From Geosiphon pyriformis (lineage: Eukaryota; Glomeromycota; Glomeromycetes; Archaeosporales; Geosiphonaceae): 64,000 bases of DNA. Location of the stretch: positions 1-64,000 of the forward strand of contig JAAOMT010000094.1 of NCBI GenBank assembly GCA_016748015.1, read 5' to 3'. The notes beneath the pieces were generated by a model. That model did not search any database. It was not told where the DNA came from and saw only the letters and a list, made by a program, of their open reading frames with translations. Shown here one piece after another: positions 45,661 to 60,140 of the stretch; positions within the stretch are counted from its first letter, which is position 1; the number at the start of each line of letters is the position of its first letter. Made by a program: the position numbers and the translations under genes.

Positions 45661-48600
45661 AAGATTGTCAAAATTCATTTTGTTTCTTATTGTATAAATG
45701 ATTATTCATATCTGTTACAACAATTAGAAGAATACTTTGAAGCATACAACAAAAACAACTTAGACTTTATTGAACTCAATCCTTTGCCTTTTTGCTTGAT
45801 TTGTTTCTCCATTAAAGAACAATCCAGTAGACAATTTCAAGACTTTTGAAACTGGTTCCTGAACAAACATTCAGCTGAAATCTACACAGCCTATATAACT
45901 TATTACTTTGACCAAGCTTATTTTAAAAACAACTTTAAAAAAAAAACAACAGCATTAATCAGCTTTTATATTCCACAACCTTTAAATAACAGCTCTTTAA
46001 TTTCGAATATCTGAATCACCAAATTCATATTTGGATTGCTGCCCATCAATCAATTGAAACTTTTTTTAAAACAGAAAAAAAAAGCTATCAAACTGTTTTT
46101 GTTTTTGATTTCTTCTTAAGTAAATCAGAACATTCTACACAAACAGTTACTTTTGAACCAATGGCTAATAATTCTATGTAACAAAACATTCTGGCTGTTC
46201 TCCAAGACATATAAACTGCTTTAGTGTAAAGAAATAATATCTTATTATCTTTATTTAGAGATAATACACAAGACCTAATTGAATAATTAGATAATTTTGA
46301 AAAAGTAGCCACTGTTAATTAATATAATAATGAATACAAGTTCCAAATTATTGGTGGCTATCTTCAAGACTCTTCTGCTACTTGGTTCTCACAAGAAACT
46401 AATGCTGGTGCTCACTAAAAAATTATTAGATAGACATCAACAAATGCTAAAAAAGAAAACACTTCTTTTATAATCTGGTTTGAAACTAAATTTAGAACTC
46501 CCATTTTAATCTCAAAATGGTGTATAGAATTGAAAAAAAGAACTCAAAGTTCTGGTGAAGTTGTAACTGAGTATGTCAAAGCAATCAAAAAGTTAATTAA
46601 GTAGATAAACTCTAAAAAAAACTGGACAAAAGAGCAAAAATTCACTTTTTTACAAAAAAATTGAGAACTAATTTCTTATATGCTCTTTGGTCTCTCCTGG
46701 CTCTAAAAAACAATTCTATAATGAATATGATTATTAAACTTGCCCAGAAAATAAAAAACAATTAAAGAATGCACTTAGAATCTACACTTTTAGTTTTTGC
46801 TTCTGCTTCTGCTTCTGCTTCTGTTATGGCTCCTGCTTTCCAAATAGTCACTATTTCTTTTGTTGTTCAAACTTAAAATCCCAATAAACAATTAATAAAT
46901 AGACTCACAGCCAATCTTGTCTGATTATTAGAGTCCTTAGCCCAAGCAGTCAAAGAGAATTAACAACTTCAAAGATTCAAATTTAAATCCTGTTTTAATT
47001 AGTCCCATCAACTCTTTTATCAAAGACAACAAAATCATAGTCTATCTGTATATTATTACTGTGAATTAACTAGACATTTCTCCAGAAATTACAACAATTT
47101 TTCTCTGTTTTCTTTAGCTCCTAAAAATAATGATAGCCAAAACAATAAAACCAACAATAACAATATCTTCAATCAAAAACCCAATCATGCCAACATCAAT
47201 TTTTTTGGAGAGAATTTCTTAGTTGAAGCTATTTATTAGTCTTTAAACTAGTAGACACATCTCCAAAGAGTGAGAGTGTAAACCAACCAAAAGAAAACCT
47301 TTTTTATGTTTTTAATCTAACTAATAATGACTATAACATAAATGAACTAGCAATCAACACTTCTAAATTAACAAAAAAAAAAAGAAAGCCAAGGTTGATT
47401 TTGTTCTGGACCTAAACAAAGCATTCACATTAACTGCTAATAATAATGAGCCACCAAAGGCTAAAGTTTTTAAAAATCTTCCAAAACTAGAACTTCCAGA
47501 AATTGTACAAAAATTTGGTCCTTATTTTATTGTTAAAAATTTCATAAAAATTCCAGCTTACATTATTTTTGGTTAGTTAATAATTTATTTACAATTCAGA
47601 AAAAACTTTTACAAATCTTTAATCCTAAAAAAAAAGACACCAAAAACCAACAAATACTCTTGCTAAATTAAACTTGCTGATAACAGCAATGTTACTCCTT
47701 TAATTCACAAAGCCCAAGTGGCTGGTTACTTTATTGACTTGATTTTAGACAATAAATCATCTGTTAGTGTAATTTCCAAACACTTTTTGGAAGCCATTAG
47801 AAAAAAAATTGATGAATCTTTTATTCAGTCTATGACTAATGTATATGGTGACAAAAAAAAAAACCTGGACATAACCAAAGCTGTTTTTGTTCACATTAAT
47901 AGCATTAGCATTGAAACTGACATAGAAGTATCTGAAGCAAAAAAGTACACCATAATTGTTGCTCAAAAAAGCCAAAGCACTATTTGACTATAAACTTTGT
48001 AAACTAATCATTAGATGTAGTAAAAAATCTATTGTAATTAAATGTTGTCATTGGACAACACCTTCAGTATTTAAGCAGAATCAAAAAAATAAACAATCAG
48101 ATAAATCAAAAAAGATCAAGAAAAACAAAAAAAAATTGCTAAACTTGCTTACACTATCTTTACTAGCAATGACAAGCCACTGGACAATATTAAAGTTGAC
48201 AAAAAAGGAATTATTGTAAATAGTAAGCTAATCTGTTAGTCCTACTATGATATTCTTAGAAAAATCTTTGATAGAAAACCTAGCAAGAAAACAAAATACA
48301 GGATTAATGACATGGCCTTTGTGTCTAGTGCTGGTGTAATAAATTTTTGTATTCTTCTAGTAATGAATGCAAATTCTGCCTAATCTACTACAAAGATTGG
48401 AAACCTATTAGCCTAATACTAAAAAAAAAACTAAGAGAAGCACAAAAGTCTTTTAAAAGTAAACTATCTGAAATTTAATTACTTGTAATAAAACAAAAAA
48501 AACTTTTCACTGAAGAAAAAAAAGTAGATATTAAAAATTTTTTGGCTAAAAATAGCCCAGTTATCTCAAAAAAAAGTAATACTCTTGGACAAACTCATGT

Positions 48601-51600
48601 GATACAATACACTATTACCACCAAAGAAACTTATTCTATTTATTTAAAATTTTATCAATTTAATCAACATAATTATGAGTTCATTAACCTAAATAAAAAA
48701 TCTTGGATTCATACAAAAAACCAAGAGTAAATAAGCTTTCTCAGTTGTAGTGATATCAAAAAAAAATAGAACCTTATGTTTTTGTGTCAACTATTGTCAA
48801 TTAAATATTATCACTATAAGAGACATATATTCACTCTCCAAAATTAATACAATACTAAACAAATTTAATAGTGCTGCTTTTTTCTCAACTATTGACTTAA
48901 CTGCTGAATTCTGGCAAGTAGAGATGAATTCAAAAAGCAGAAAGAAAACTGCTTTTATTACCAAGTATGATAGCTACAAATTTACAGTCATGTCTTTTGG
49001 TCTTACTAATGTTCTTTCTATTTTTCAATATTTAATAGACAAAATGTTTAAATCAGTAAAAAAAAACTTTGTTCTGGTCTATTTAGACGACATAATAGTA
49101 TACTCAAAAACCTGGAATAAACATCTTGAATATTTGCAAAAGTTTTTGACTTCCTTAAAAATACTGGCCTCAAAATAAACCCAATTAAATTTTTTTTGAA
49201 TGAAAATCTATCTAGTTCTTTGGTCATCTTATTACAAAAGATAGAATCTTCCCTGATCCAGCTAAAGTTGAAAAAGTTCAAAACATTAGACAACTAATAA
49301 ATGTTTTTAAACTACACTCTTTCTTTGGTTTGGCTTTTTACTATTGCAAATTTATTAAGAATTTCTCTAAAATCGCTTTTTTTTTCAATCAGCTACTCAA
49401 AAAAAATGTCAATTATCACTGGAACACACATCAACAAAAAGCTTTTGAAACTTTGAAGGAAAAACTTGTTACTGAATCAATCTTTAAACAATCTGACTTA
49501 GACTAATCTTTTATTCTACACACTAATACATCTAACTATAAACTTGGTATTGTCTTTTTACAAAAAGATGAAAATGACAGAAAACATGCTATAGCATATA
49601 CCAGTAAAACTTTTATACCAACAGAAAAAAACTATTCAGTTACTGAATAAAAATGCTTAGCAGTAGTTTGGGCTACTAGTTACTAAAATCAATATTTTCT
49701 TGGTGTAAAATTTTTAGTGGTAACAGATTATCAAATCTTGGTTTGGCTGCATAATAAAAAGAAGTTAGAACACAAAAAAATAACTTGCTGAATACTTTAT
49801 TTGGATGAATTTGACTATAATATTTAATACTACAAAAGAACAAATCATCAAAATGCTAATGCTCTTTTTAGACTTACCATTCAGTAATAGTACAATCTTT
49901 CAACCAAACCAATTTAATTATTAGTAATTTTCTCATAAACAAACATGATAATGGACTTTGTACAATTACTCTGCTTTAATAGAGTTTTTGGATAAATGTT
50001 AATACCCACCAGAATATACTTAACAACAAAAAAAACATTTGCACAAACAATCAAATTTTTATTTGATTTACCAGAATTAGTTATATAAAAAAATAGAAAA
50101 AATTCTGATCATCTCCAAAAAGTTATCAGATTTGAAGAAAAAAAATTGTGATCTACAATATGCATACTGATCTATTAACTGAACACTTTAGAAAAACAAA
50201 AACAATACAAAAAATTTTAGTTTACTATTATTGATCTATCTTAAAAAAAGATATTGCTAAGTATATTAAAATTTGTGACATCTGCCAAAAAAGAAGCAAA
50301 CTCAATTAAAAAGAAGATATTCATCTAATCTCTGTTGGTTAATTATTTAACAGAATAGCATAGATGTTGTTGGACTTTTAACAATAACTCTTAATAATAA
50401 CAGATATATTATCACAGCTACCAACTATCTTACAAAGTGAGTAAAAACAAAAACTATTTCAGACCAAACAGCAGTTTTAATAGCCAATTTCATTTATGAA
50501 GATATCATCTGCTATTATGGCTGCCCCAAAAAACTTTTATTTAATAAAAAAAGAACTTTTCTCAGTACATTGGTTGAAAAACTTTGTAAAAAAATAGGAA
50601 TATATTATAAATTTTATGTGAAATTTTAGCCAAAACCAGTAAAGAAACAAACTTATAAAACAAAATACTGCCTTCAGCTTTGTTTGCTTATAAAATTATA
50701 AATTATAACATAACAAGTTATGAACTTTTTTATCTGCTTTATAAATATATGACAACACTACCAATAAAAATTGACATTAAAACAATACTCTTTAAAAAAG
50801 TTACAATAGGAAATTATAAAAACATTTTGCAAAAAAAACTTGATACTATTCTTGACTTCTTGGTAAAAGCACAAATAATTGCTTTTAAAAAGATAAAACA
50901 GTTTTAAAAAAAGCTTAAGAAAAAGAAAACCTATAAAATACTTTTCTTAAGTGTTAATAACTTAGTATTAAAATACTGTTTAGACAAAAATAATGTCTAT
51001 AGTAATAAATTTTCTAGCCAGTAGAAAAGACTCTTTTTAGTCAACAAAGTTTTAAACAATAGTTCTTATATTTTACAAGATTAATATAGAACAATCTTCA
51101 ATAATCACTCTGTTCATAGCACATAACTTAAAAAATATCACAAATGACTTGATTGGTTATCTGTTGTGATAATATTAACCCAAATGATCAACAAAAATCA
51201 GATATAAATAAATGCATTATTCTTAAAACAGAAAAATATCTTCAATTGACATGAACAATTATTTCCTAAATCAAAACATTCAAAACATTTTCTATATTCT
51301 TCATGAGTATTAAATTAAAAACTATTCAAATGCTATTCTAACTATTGAAAAACAGACTACTATAACTGATAACAATGGAACACATACTGTTATTAGACCA
51401 AAAAAAACCACTACCAGAAGTGAAAAAATTGGTAGCAAAATGAATAAATATCTGCTAGAAAGTATAACAGCTGTAATACTTTTATCTTTTATCACAATTT
51501 GAAAAACAATTAAGAAAATCTTACCCATAAACAAAAACTTGTTATATGAAAGACAATTAGAATTCTATAGTCACCTTAGTAAAATCATAAGATATAAATT

Positions 51601-52077
51601 TTATGAAAAAAACAACTTTAGAGATACAGGCAGAAATTTTGGGCATTATATGGTTAGATATTTTAAGAGTTTTAACTATTGCTAAAAAAGCCAAAGCTCT
51701 TATACAAAAATTTGGTCTCTTGAATATAAAACTTATTTTGTCTCAAATATTATATACCTTATTTACTAAAAACTTTAATAAACTAGTTAGCTTTGAATTA
51801 GACATACTTTTTATTAGTTATCACATGTATTAGTTACTAATGTTATATAATTAGCCACTCTATTTTTAGATAGTAATTAATAACTTGATTGTTGACCTAA
51901 TTATTAATCTAATTATTGATTTGATTATTAACCACTTTCAATAGCTATATAAGCAATAAGTCTCTTAGTTGTAGAAAGATATAATCAAAGTAATGAAATA
52001 AAACCCACTATTAATTACTTTTTCTCATATTGTTTATTCTCTTTTTTCTATCTTCAAATATCTAAACATCTTAAGAT
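45661..52077 (+). mobile_element. Ty3/gypsy retrotransposon A, decayed
   Basis: The internal region is in the + direction with many stops and shifts. Gag (about 46130-46700) shows IIGGYLQDSSATWF and RTQSSGEVVTEYVKAI. A Ser/Ala-repeat linker precedes a knuckle at about 47035-47090 reading YYYCELTRHFSRNY, where the CX2CX4HX4C form is expected (Cys to Tyr, Gly to Arg). A protease-like frame at 47718-47984 has DNKSSVSVIS in place of D-S-G. Reverse transcriptase (about 48750-49180) keeps FSTIDL and VYLDDIIVYS. RNase H (49510-49680) keeps YTSKTF. Integrase (50150-50630) keeps CDICQKRSK and DVVGLLT, but its core is decayed. Direct repeats flank it. The element cannot encode its proteins. Confidence 0.88.
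50910..52077. other. 3' non-coding part of Ty3 element A
   Basis: Between the integrase end and the 3' repeat. Two short frames (51322-51534 minus, 51603-51833 plus) look accidental. The stretch 51820-52077, with tatataagcaataag, could be the U3/promoter part of the 3' LTR. Confidence 0.5.
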
Positions 52078-52498
52078 AAAAGATTACTTGTTAGTATTTA
52101 CATATCTTATTTTTTCTTCTTTTTAATTTGTATTATTAGAATTAGCCTAAGAAGTAATTGCTTGCTTTTGTGATTCATTGAATAAAAAAACAATTGAAAA
52201 GCACAATAATATCTGTAATTGATTTTAAGAATCACTGAGTTAAAATATATAATAATAGTAACAGTATTATTTTATTAACAATCATAGACTATTTTTCTAC
52301 TTTCAGATTTCTAGAAAAAATTTGCAACTGTAATTTTTATAAGACTGATTACACATATTAAATTCTTACTTATTTAATTTGTTTCTTTATTGTAATTTTC
52401 TTATTGATTATTTTTATTACTCTATAATTCTGTTCTTTCTTGCTATCCATTAACTTATTATTTTAACTCATAATAATATAATAAGTACTATTTTTTAT
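52078..52498 (+). repeat. 3' terminal direct repeat of Ty3 element A (LTR part)
   Basis: Partner of 45244-45660, more AT-rich than its twin. The many C-to-T and G-to-A differences between two once-identical LTRs show how strongly transitions dominate the decay. Confidence 0.8.
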
Positions 52499-54240
52499 TG
52501 GTTTATTTTTATGATCTGTTTTTTTTATTTTTTTATTTTTTTCCTGTATTTTTTTTTTATAAATAATAGTATTAATTACAATAATGCAAAAAAAATTTTT
52601 AAAGTTAACATAATAGTTTAAATTTAATCAATATATCAAGTTTAAATTCTTAAAAAACATTATTGTATTATATTTTATATTAGTTATATTCAAATTTCTT
52701 AAAAAACTATTGGTATAAATATTAATAATATTTAGGTTAATATTAAACAAATTTGTCTTTTATTAAAAAAAAATATTTAAATTAAACATATTAAACAACT
52801 GAAAATATTCAATTAAAATATTCAGATAATAAATTGTTAAACTAAATTAATAAAAGATTTATCATAAAAATATAATTTTTTCTAATAATAAAAGTTTTTT
52901 TAGTTAAAAATATTATCTTTTTTAATATGTAGTTATTTAATAAAAATAATGTAAATTTTTTTAAGTAAATCTAATATATAATAAAAAGTATTTAATTTAA
53001 AAAATTAAACAAAATAATATTTATATTTTTGGTAAATATATTTATATATTTGCTTAAAAAATTTTATAGTATTTTTATATTTGTATTATTTTTTTGTTAG
53101 AATAAAAATAATTGCTGTAAAAATAATTTGGCCATATTTATTAATATTAATATTTTTTTTGTTTTAATAAAGTGTGATCTAATTATTAATTATAACAAAA
53201 AATTTTTAAATTTTTAAATAGTTTACCAAAAAATTAATTTTTATAAACACAAATTAAACAAATTTTACAACTTTAATTTTTAAAAACTAATTTAAGTTTA
53301 TATATTTTAAAAAAAAACATATATAATAAAAAACAGTAGTTTTAATATAAAATATTAAAAAAATAAACCAATTAATAAGAACTTTAACTATAATCATAAA
53401 CTTAAAAAAAATAGCTTTTAAATAAAAATTAATAATAACAATATTTAGCTGTTTAATATTAAATTACAGATTTTTTGTAAAGTCAAAAGAAGTATTATTT
53501 TTAATAAGATATTATATTTATTATAAGTAAATTATTATTTAACAATATTAATATTAATATTTACAATTTTGGATTTTTTTGTATCTTGATTAATTTTGTT
53601 TAAATATTTATAAGCTTTAATGTTTTTTTAATTTTGTAATAATATCTGTATTTTTTATAATATAATCTTGTTATATATAAAAAAACTTATTTTAGAATTT
53701 TTTATAATTAGACTGTGCTTATTAATTAATAAAAAAAACAATAATAAAATATTAATAATAATTAGTATTAATAAATCAAGTTTTTAAAATTGTACAGCCA
53801 AAAAATATAATTAATTTGGTTTTAAATACATTTTAAAAAGCAATATTTTTTTTATTACTAAAAAATTAGCAAATAAAAACAGCTTTAATAATTAAATTAT
53901 ATAATAGTATATTATTATAAAGCAACTAATTTTAGCTTAATTTTAAAAATATTTTTAATTTTGTCAAAAAAAAAAAAAATATTATAATAGTAAAAACAAA
54001 AGTAAAACAAATATTACAATAAATTTTATAATCTTAAAATCAATAAAAAAGTAATTTAACAAGTTTAATTTTGGCAAAAACATTTAAAAAATTTTAAAAT
54101 ACAAATTTTATACAAGAAAAAAACAGAATATTTAATATTTTATTAAAGTTATAAAAAACTTCTTTTTTTTTATGTTCAAAATCTTTTAAAATAATAATAA
54201 AAAACTTATTTGTTAAAAAAGTTTTTTAACTATTTAGTTT
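52499..54240. other. extremely AT-rich DNA
   Basis: No motif is readable. It is probably a decayed repeat. Confidence 0.5.
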
Positions 54241-54259
54241 AATATATTTAAACTATTTT

Positions 54260-57200
54260 TTGCTTAATTATAAAGCTGTTATGAATCTTAATATTACAGT
54301 TATAAAAAAATCTGCCAGAAATTTTGGTTTTGTTATTACTAATAGAAACATTTTTTTTAAGAAAAAGAGAAGAAATAATGTGATTAATAAAGAGATGTTT
54401 GCCAAGAAATTAGTTGTTTTTAAAATTTTAAGATCAGTAATATTACTAAATTTAATAGTATTGATATGAAAAAAAGTTTTTATAAAAAAAACTAGTGTAA
54501 ATTATGGCAAAAAAAATGTTTTGAACAAGAAAAGCTTAGACTTAACGTTAAAAAAAACTTAGATTGATAATTAAAAAGACATTAATAACAGTTTTAAAAA
54601 AGATCAAGTTTTTAAATAAGAATAAAAATAATGTTTTTTTAAATGTTTTTGTGGTTTTTTTTCTTTTTTTAAAAAATTTAGTTAACATATTTGTTAAAAA
54701 ATATTTTGTTTTAGATATTAGTTTAAATACTATGATAAGAAAGTCTTTTTAAGAAAAATTTAAAATGATCAAAAATTTGTTTATAGATATTAATGATTTT
54801 AAGAGGACTTCCATTCTTTCAAAATTTGTTGAAATTATTTGTTTATTGTTTATTTTTGAATTTAGCTTAATACAGACAATAAAAAAACAAAAATTGCAAA
54901 CATTTTAGTAAACACTAATCTTAAAAAATTGGTTGTATGCTCAGATTAGACTGCAATAATTAAAAAAATTTTAATAGAAAATCAGTAAAAACTGTATATG
55001 CTGTACTGTTTAAATTTGAAATAATTAAATTAATTAAAATATAATTGGTAAAACTGTAGCAAAAAGCTATTATTAAATTTGAACAATTAAATTATGCTAA
55101 TTTAGTCAAAATAAAATGGTTTATCTTAATTAAAAAAATGCTATATAGATTGTTAAGACTAACAAAAATAAAAAAACATTAAATACTAAAGACAATAATA
55201 GAATGCTGTTTTATACTCTTTTTTTAAGAACAAATATACATAATTTTTAAAATTTTTTAGGATTTATTAATAAAAAACTTGTATCATAAATCAAAATCCA
55301 GTTATTTATGTTAAAACCAAATATACTGTAGTGTATTTTAAATTAAAGTTTGTATTAAATATTATTGTAAAAACAGCATTAGTGCTAAAAAAAACTAATC
55401 TGTATTGATCTTGTTTAGATTTAGCCAAGTGTGTTAAATATAAAAAATTAAGCCATATATTATTAAATTATGCTTTTAATAGAAAAGTTTTTCTTGGTAA
55501 ATTGTTTTATAAGATTTTTTTAAAAGCAGATAAAAGCAGATTAGTGACTATTTATGTTAAATAATTAGTTCTTATTACTTGTTCAATGTTTTTTAATAAT
55601 GTGTCTTAGACAAAAATTGTTGATAAATCTTTGTTTTTCTTTTTTTATGGACAAAATAATTCATTAAAAATTGGTTTCTTTTTGAAGGTAAAGTTTTTTC
55701 TATTGGTTATATTAAACATTATAATAAGTTTACAGTTCTTAAATATAGTTATGCTAGTTTTATAGAACAAATTGATAAGTTGGCAAAAAGATTAAAAGTA
55801 TTTAAGTTAATAATTTTTCAGTTATGCTTTAAATGTTAGTTATTGATGATTTTTTTATTATAAAATTAAAAAATAGATATAACAATAAGTAAGAATTTAT
55901 ATGTAGTTACTAGTAATAAGACTGTGATAAAAAAAAGTTTTTATTATATCTTAGGATATTATTAGGTTGAAAGTAAGCATAAACAATTTGTCTAATATAG
56001 TTATAAGTTTATTGGCCAAGATAAAAAATATTGATTTAAGTTTAAGCAATTCTTTCTATTAATAACTAATTTTGTTTAAAAAATTGCTATATATAATGTT
56101 TAAAGTATTAATGTGTTTACTAAACAAAAGAATATTGTTTGTTAGTATGTAAATTTAAATAACATAATTTTTATTATTATAGAAACAAAATTAAGATCTA
56201 ATATTAGACTTTAAATTATAAATAAATTTAATAAGATACAAATTTTTGTATTTAATTTGGATAAAAGTTTTTTTAGTGCTAAAGTAGCTATTGTTATAAA
56301 CAGTTTTTTGGCTTAATATGTTTTAAAAGTAAAAAAAAATTCCTAATTAAATCATTTTTATTTAATTTTTGTTTAAAAATAACTTTTTAATCATGATTTA
56401 GAGTCTGTATGCTGGTGTTTTTGCTAAAATCAAATTTAATCAGATGTTAAAAATCAACTTTTTTATTGTTAAGATAATTAATTTTAGCTTTTTTGTAGTT
56501 TTGGGTAGAAATTTTAATAAAAATAAATTAAAAAAAAATGTGAGCTTTAGGTTTTGCTTGGATTTAGATTTATTCAATTTTTTTAATAATCATTTGTTAA
56601 TTAAGACTTTTATATGAAACAACTTTAAAGATATTAAAAAATTATTAATTATATTTTTGTGAATAAAAATTTGTTATTTGTGATTGTTAATTATAGAATC
56701 TATTTTGTATCTGAATTTTTAATATTGATTATAAAGCAGTTTCAGTTTTGGTTGGTTTAGAAAATTTTTTAAATGTTTGTTTAAACAATATATATAAACA
56801 AGCTGACAAAAATTGTTAAAAGCTCAAAATAAAAAAAACAAACAAATCCAAATAAATATATTTTAAAAAGTGTTTTCTATTAAGTTTTTATTAAAGTTAA
56901 GTAAATTTATAAATGTTAAAAGTTTTGATAATTTTAAATGTTATGTAAAAAGTGTTAAAAGAGATAATAATAAATTTGGCTAATAAAATGTTTTTTAAAC
57001 ATTGGTTTAATAAAATTAATTATTCAAAAAACAAACAATTTTCGAAGTTTTTTAAGTTGAAACTGTTAGTTTCTAAAATTGTTAAAAGATTAAGTTTAGA
57101 TAATAAATCTGAGTTTGATTATTTTATCAAAATTTGGTTGTTTATTAATAGTACTAAGACTTTGAAGATTTATAACATGATTTAAAATGATGTAAAAACA

Positions 57201-59500
57201 ATAAATATTGTTAAGTATTTATCAATAGTCAAAAAAAATTATAGAAAATTCAAGTATTATAAATTAAAAACTATTAAGAATATATTTATTAAAAAAATAA
57301 TAAAAAAATGTATGAAAAATTTTTGTTTTAATAAAAAGCACATAATAAAAAGTATTTTGAAAAAATCTTTTTACAAAGTAGTTCTTGATTATTTAATGAA
57401 AAAAAAAGTTGATTTTAGAATTGAGTAAAGTAAAACTTGGAGTTGATAAATTTATAAAAAGTTGGGCAAAAAAGCAGACTGTGTTTTTAAAATTATCTAA
57501 TCTGTAGTTTTGTTAATATGTATTTTTAAAATATGTAAATAATACTGCTTTCTTAAATATAATAAAAAAAATTAGCATAAATAAGTTGGTTCTGGTAATT
57601 AAAAGTCTGTTTAATGGCAAAGCTGCTAATTTGTTTAATATATTTAATAAATTTTAAAAGTATTATAATAATATAATAATAGAGTATCTATTGGTTCTAA
57701 TAAACTTTTGTTTGATTTTTAGTAATATTTTAATTGTTTGAAAAAGAGCATGAGTTTTAATAATTTTTAAGTTTTACAAATAGAATAGCATTTTAATAAA
57801 TACTTAGTCTATTGCATTAATTAAAACTGTTAAAAAAATTCTGTTCAAGATTTTTTTAAATCAGATTTTATTAACTTATAGCAAATTTGGTGTTTTTTAA
57901 AATAATAATTTTTCAGTTTTAAAAAATATTTCAATTCAGTTTTTAGTGTTTGTTATTGGTTTAATAATTGAAAATGCTCTGAAAAAAAACAAAAAGTTTT
58001 GATTAGTATTATAAGATATACACAAAACATATAATTTAATTAAATAATATTATTTAAAAACTAGCTTGTCATGTATTAAAATATATAATCAGTTTATTGA
58101 ATATTTTAGCAATATATATAAAAAAGAAATAAACAGAATAATAACCAATTTTAGACTTTTAGAAAATTATAGAATACATAATAAATTGAATTAAGATTAG
58201 ATTTTTTTGTCTTTTTTTTATATAAAATTAAAAAACATAAATATTTGTGTAAATACTGAATTGATACTAGGTTTATAGCCAGAACTAACAAAATAAAAAA
58301 CACTAAAAAAATCATTATTTTTTACAATAAATACTTTTGTTAATAACATAATTTGGATTAGAAGTAATTAAGCTATTATACAATATATTTTGAATATAAC
58401 TAGTAAATTTTTCAAAATCAATAATATTTTGATTAATAATAAAAAAATAATGGCTATTTTTATCAATCAAAATATAAAAATAGCTTCTTTACATATAGCA
58501 AAAATTTTTAAAGACTGATAAATTTCAATATACTTTCTATATAATTAAAAAAAATTTTATAATTCTTATATATAAATTCAAAACACTAAATATTATCAAA
58601 ATATTTTACCAAGTTTATTTGGAATATTTAGTGCTTTTTATAAAGTTATAAAATTTACAAAGACAGAATACTTCAAAAATTCACAAAAGTGATAATTATT
58701 AAAATTATATAAAAAGATCACTTACTATTTAAAAGAGTATTATATTACTATTTTAGGAAAAACTTAGAAATACTAACAGAAACCATTATTGCCAAAAGTG
58801 ATTTTATTTATTACATATATGCTAAAATTAACTACTTATTAGGCTAAACAACAAATACAAAAAAACTTAGAAAGCAAATTTACTAAAATTTATTAGTATA
58901 TTTAACTTTAATTATCACAAGAGCCATAGTCAAAATTTTTTTCTTAACTGACAAAAAAATTAAGTTATATATACAAAAACAGTACTCTTAATTAAAAAAA
59001 AATAAACATTAAAATTCAAATTCAAATAATTTGAGTCTGATTTCAATAATAATACATAAATTATACAGAAAAGAATTCTACTTATGGTCAATAAAAAATT
59101 GAAATTTTTCTTATTAACAACTTTTTTATATTATTAGATTTTAAAAAACAGAATTTTATTTAATTAACATATTAAATTATAATCAAAAACTTTAAAAATT
59201 TTTGAAAATCTGTATTTTTGGAATTCTAACCAAAATTTTTGTATTAAATTTCTAGAAAAATACAGATTCTTGTTTAAAAGTCTTATTTTAGCAACCAATA
59301 ATCTAAATAGAAGTACTTTTATTTAGACATTATCATTAGTCTAGTCATTAACTAAATTAACAACTATTTCCTTAGAAAAAACATATGTATTATAATTTAT
59401 TAAAGTAACCAACAAAAAAAACAACTAATCTTAAAATTAACAAAGCAATTAGACATATTTTTGTTAATATCTTTTTTATCCATATTTAAACAAATTTTAT
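54260..59500 (+). mobile_element. LINE (non-LTR retrotransposon), decayed
   Basis: On the + strand in shifting frames with many stops. An ORF1-like part with a knuckle near 55420-55470 reads AKCVKYKKLSHILLNY, where CX2CX4HX4C is expected (two Cys to Tyr, Gly to Ser). It is preceded by KTALVLKKTNLY. An endonuclease/phosphatase-like domain at about 56170-56750 carries IIETKLRSNI, FVFNLDKSF and GRNFNKNK. A reverse transcriptase core lies near 58320-58510, with NNIIWIRSNKAIIQYILNI in the place of the A-D-D-T-T-W signature, followed by FFKINNILINNKK. This order is that of LINEs common in arbuscular mycorrhizal fungi. The boundaries are approximate. Confidence 0.75.
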
Positions 59501-60140
59501 CACTTAAATTATGATTTACAAAGATATTACTAAACTGAAAAAATTTTCCAGTAAAGAAAACAATGTATATATATAAATTGTAAAGCTAAAAAAACAATTA
59601 AAGCTAATAATTAGAATAAGGTCAGAACAATCTAAGTTTTACTTTTTTTTTAACTAAAATTACAAACTTGTAATATTAAAGTTTTGATAAAAAACTAACT
59701 GACTTTGTCATTTTTAAACTTATCTTTTTATAGTACTTTTATGATTTAAATATATTTATTAAACTATAAAATCAATTCAATATAATAAAAAAATTACAAA
59801 GCTGTAACTATTTATTTTGAAAGATTTAATTAAATTTTTTACCAAATTCAGATGATTAAAAGCAATTATTCTATTCTAGATTAAATTCTCAATTAATTTA
59901 TTAAGAAATTAAGAAGCAATATTTTTTAATCTATTAGATTTTAACATTTTAGCAATTTATAAAAAACAGTAATACTTGTTTATAATTTTAAATCAATAAA
60001 ACAAGAAGCCAATAATACTTAAACTATTAATTTAACCATAAATAAAATCTTTAATATTGATATAAAGTTTACTCAATAAGTAAAAAATTAATTCAAAAAA
60101 TTAAGAAATTTTTTGCTAAAAGTATAAAGACTTATTAGTC
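59501..60140. other. AT-rich junction between LINE and Ty3 element B
   Basis: No motif can be assigned. The LINE 3' end and the 5' end of the next element lie somewhere here. Confidence 0.5.

Noticed and set aside
45648-45665. Primer-binding-site candidate beginning tggtgcttc
   Set aside because: The same bases align with the 3' repeat copy after transition decay, so they seem to lie inside the LTR. No match to a tRNA 3' end can be argued.
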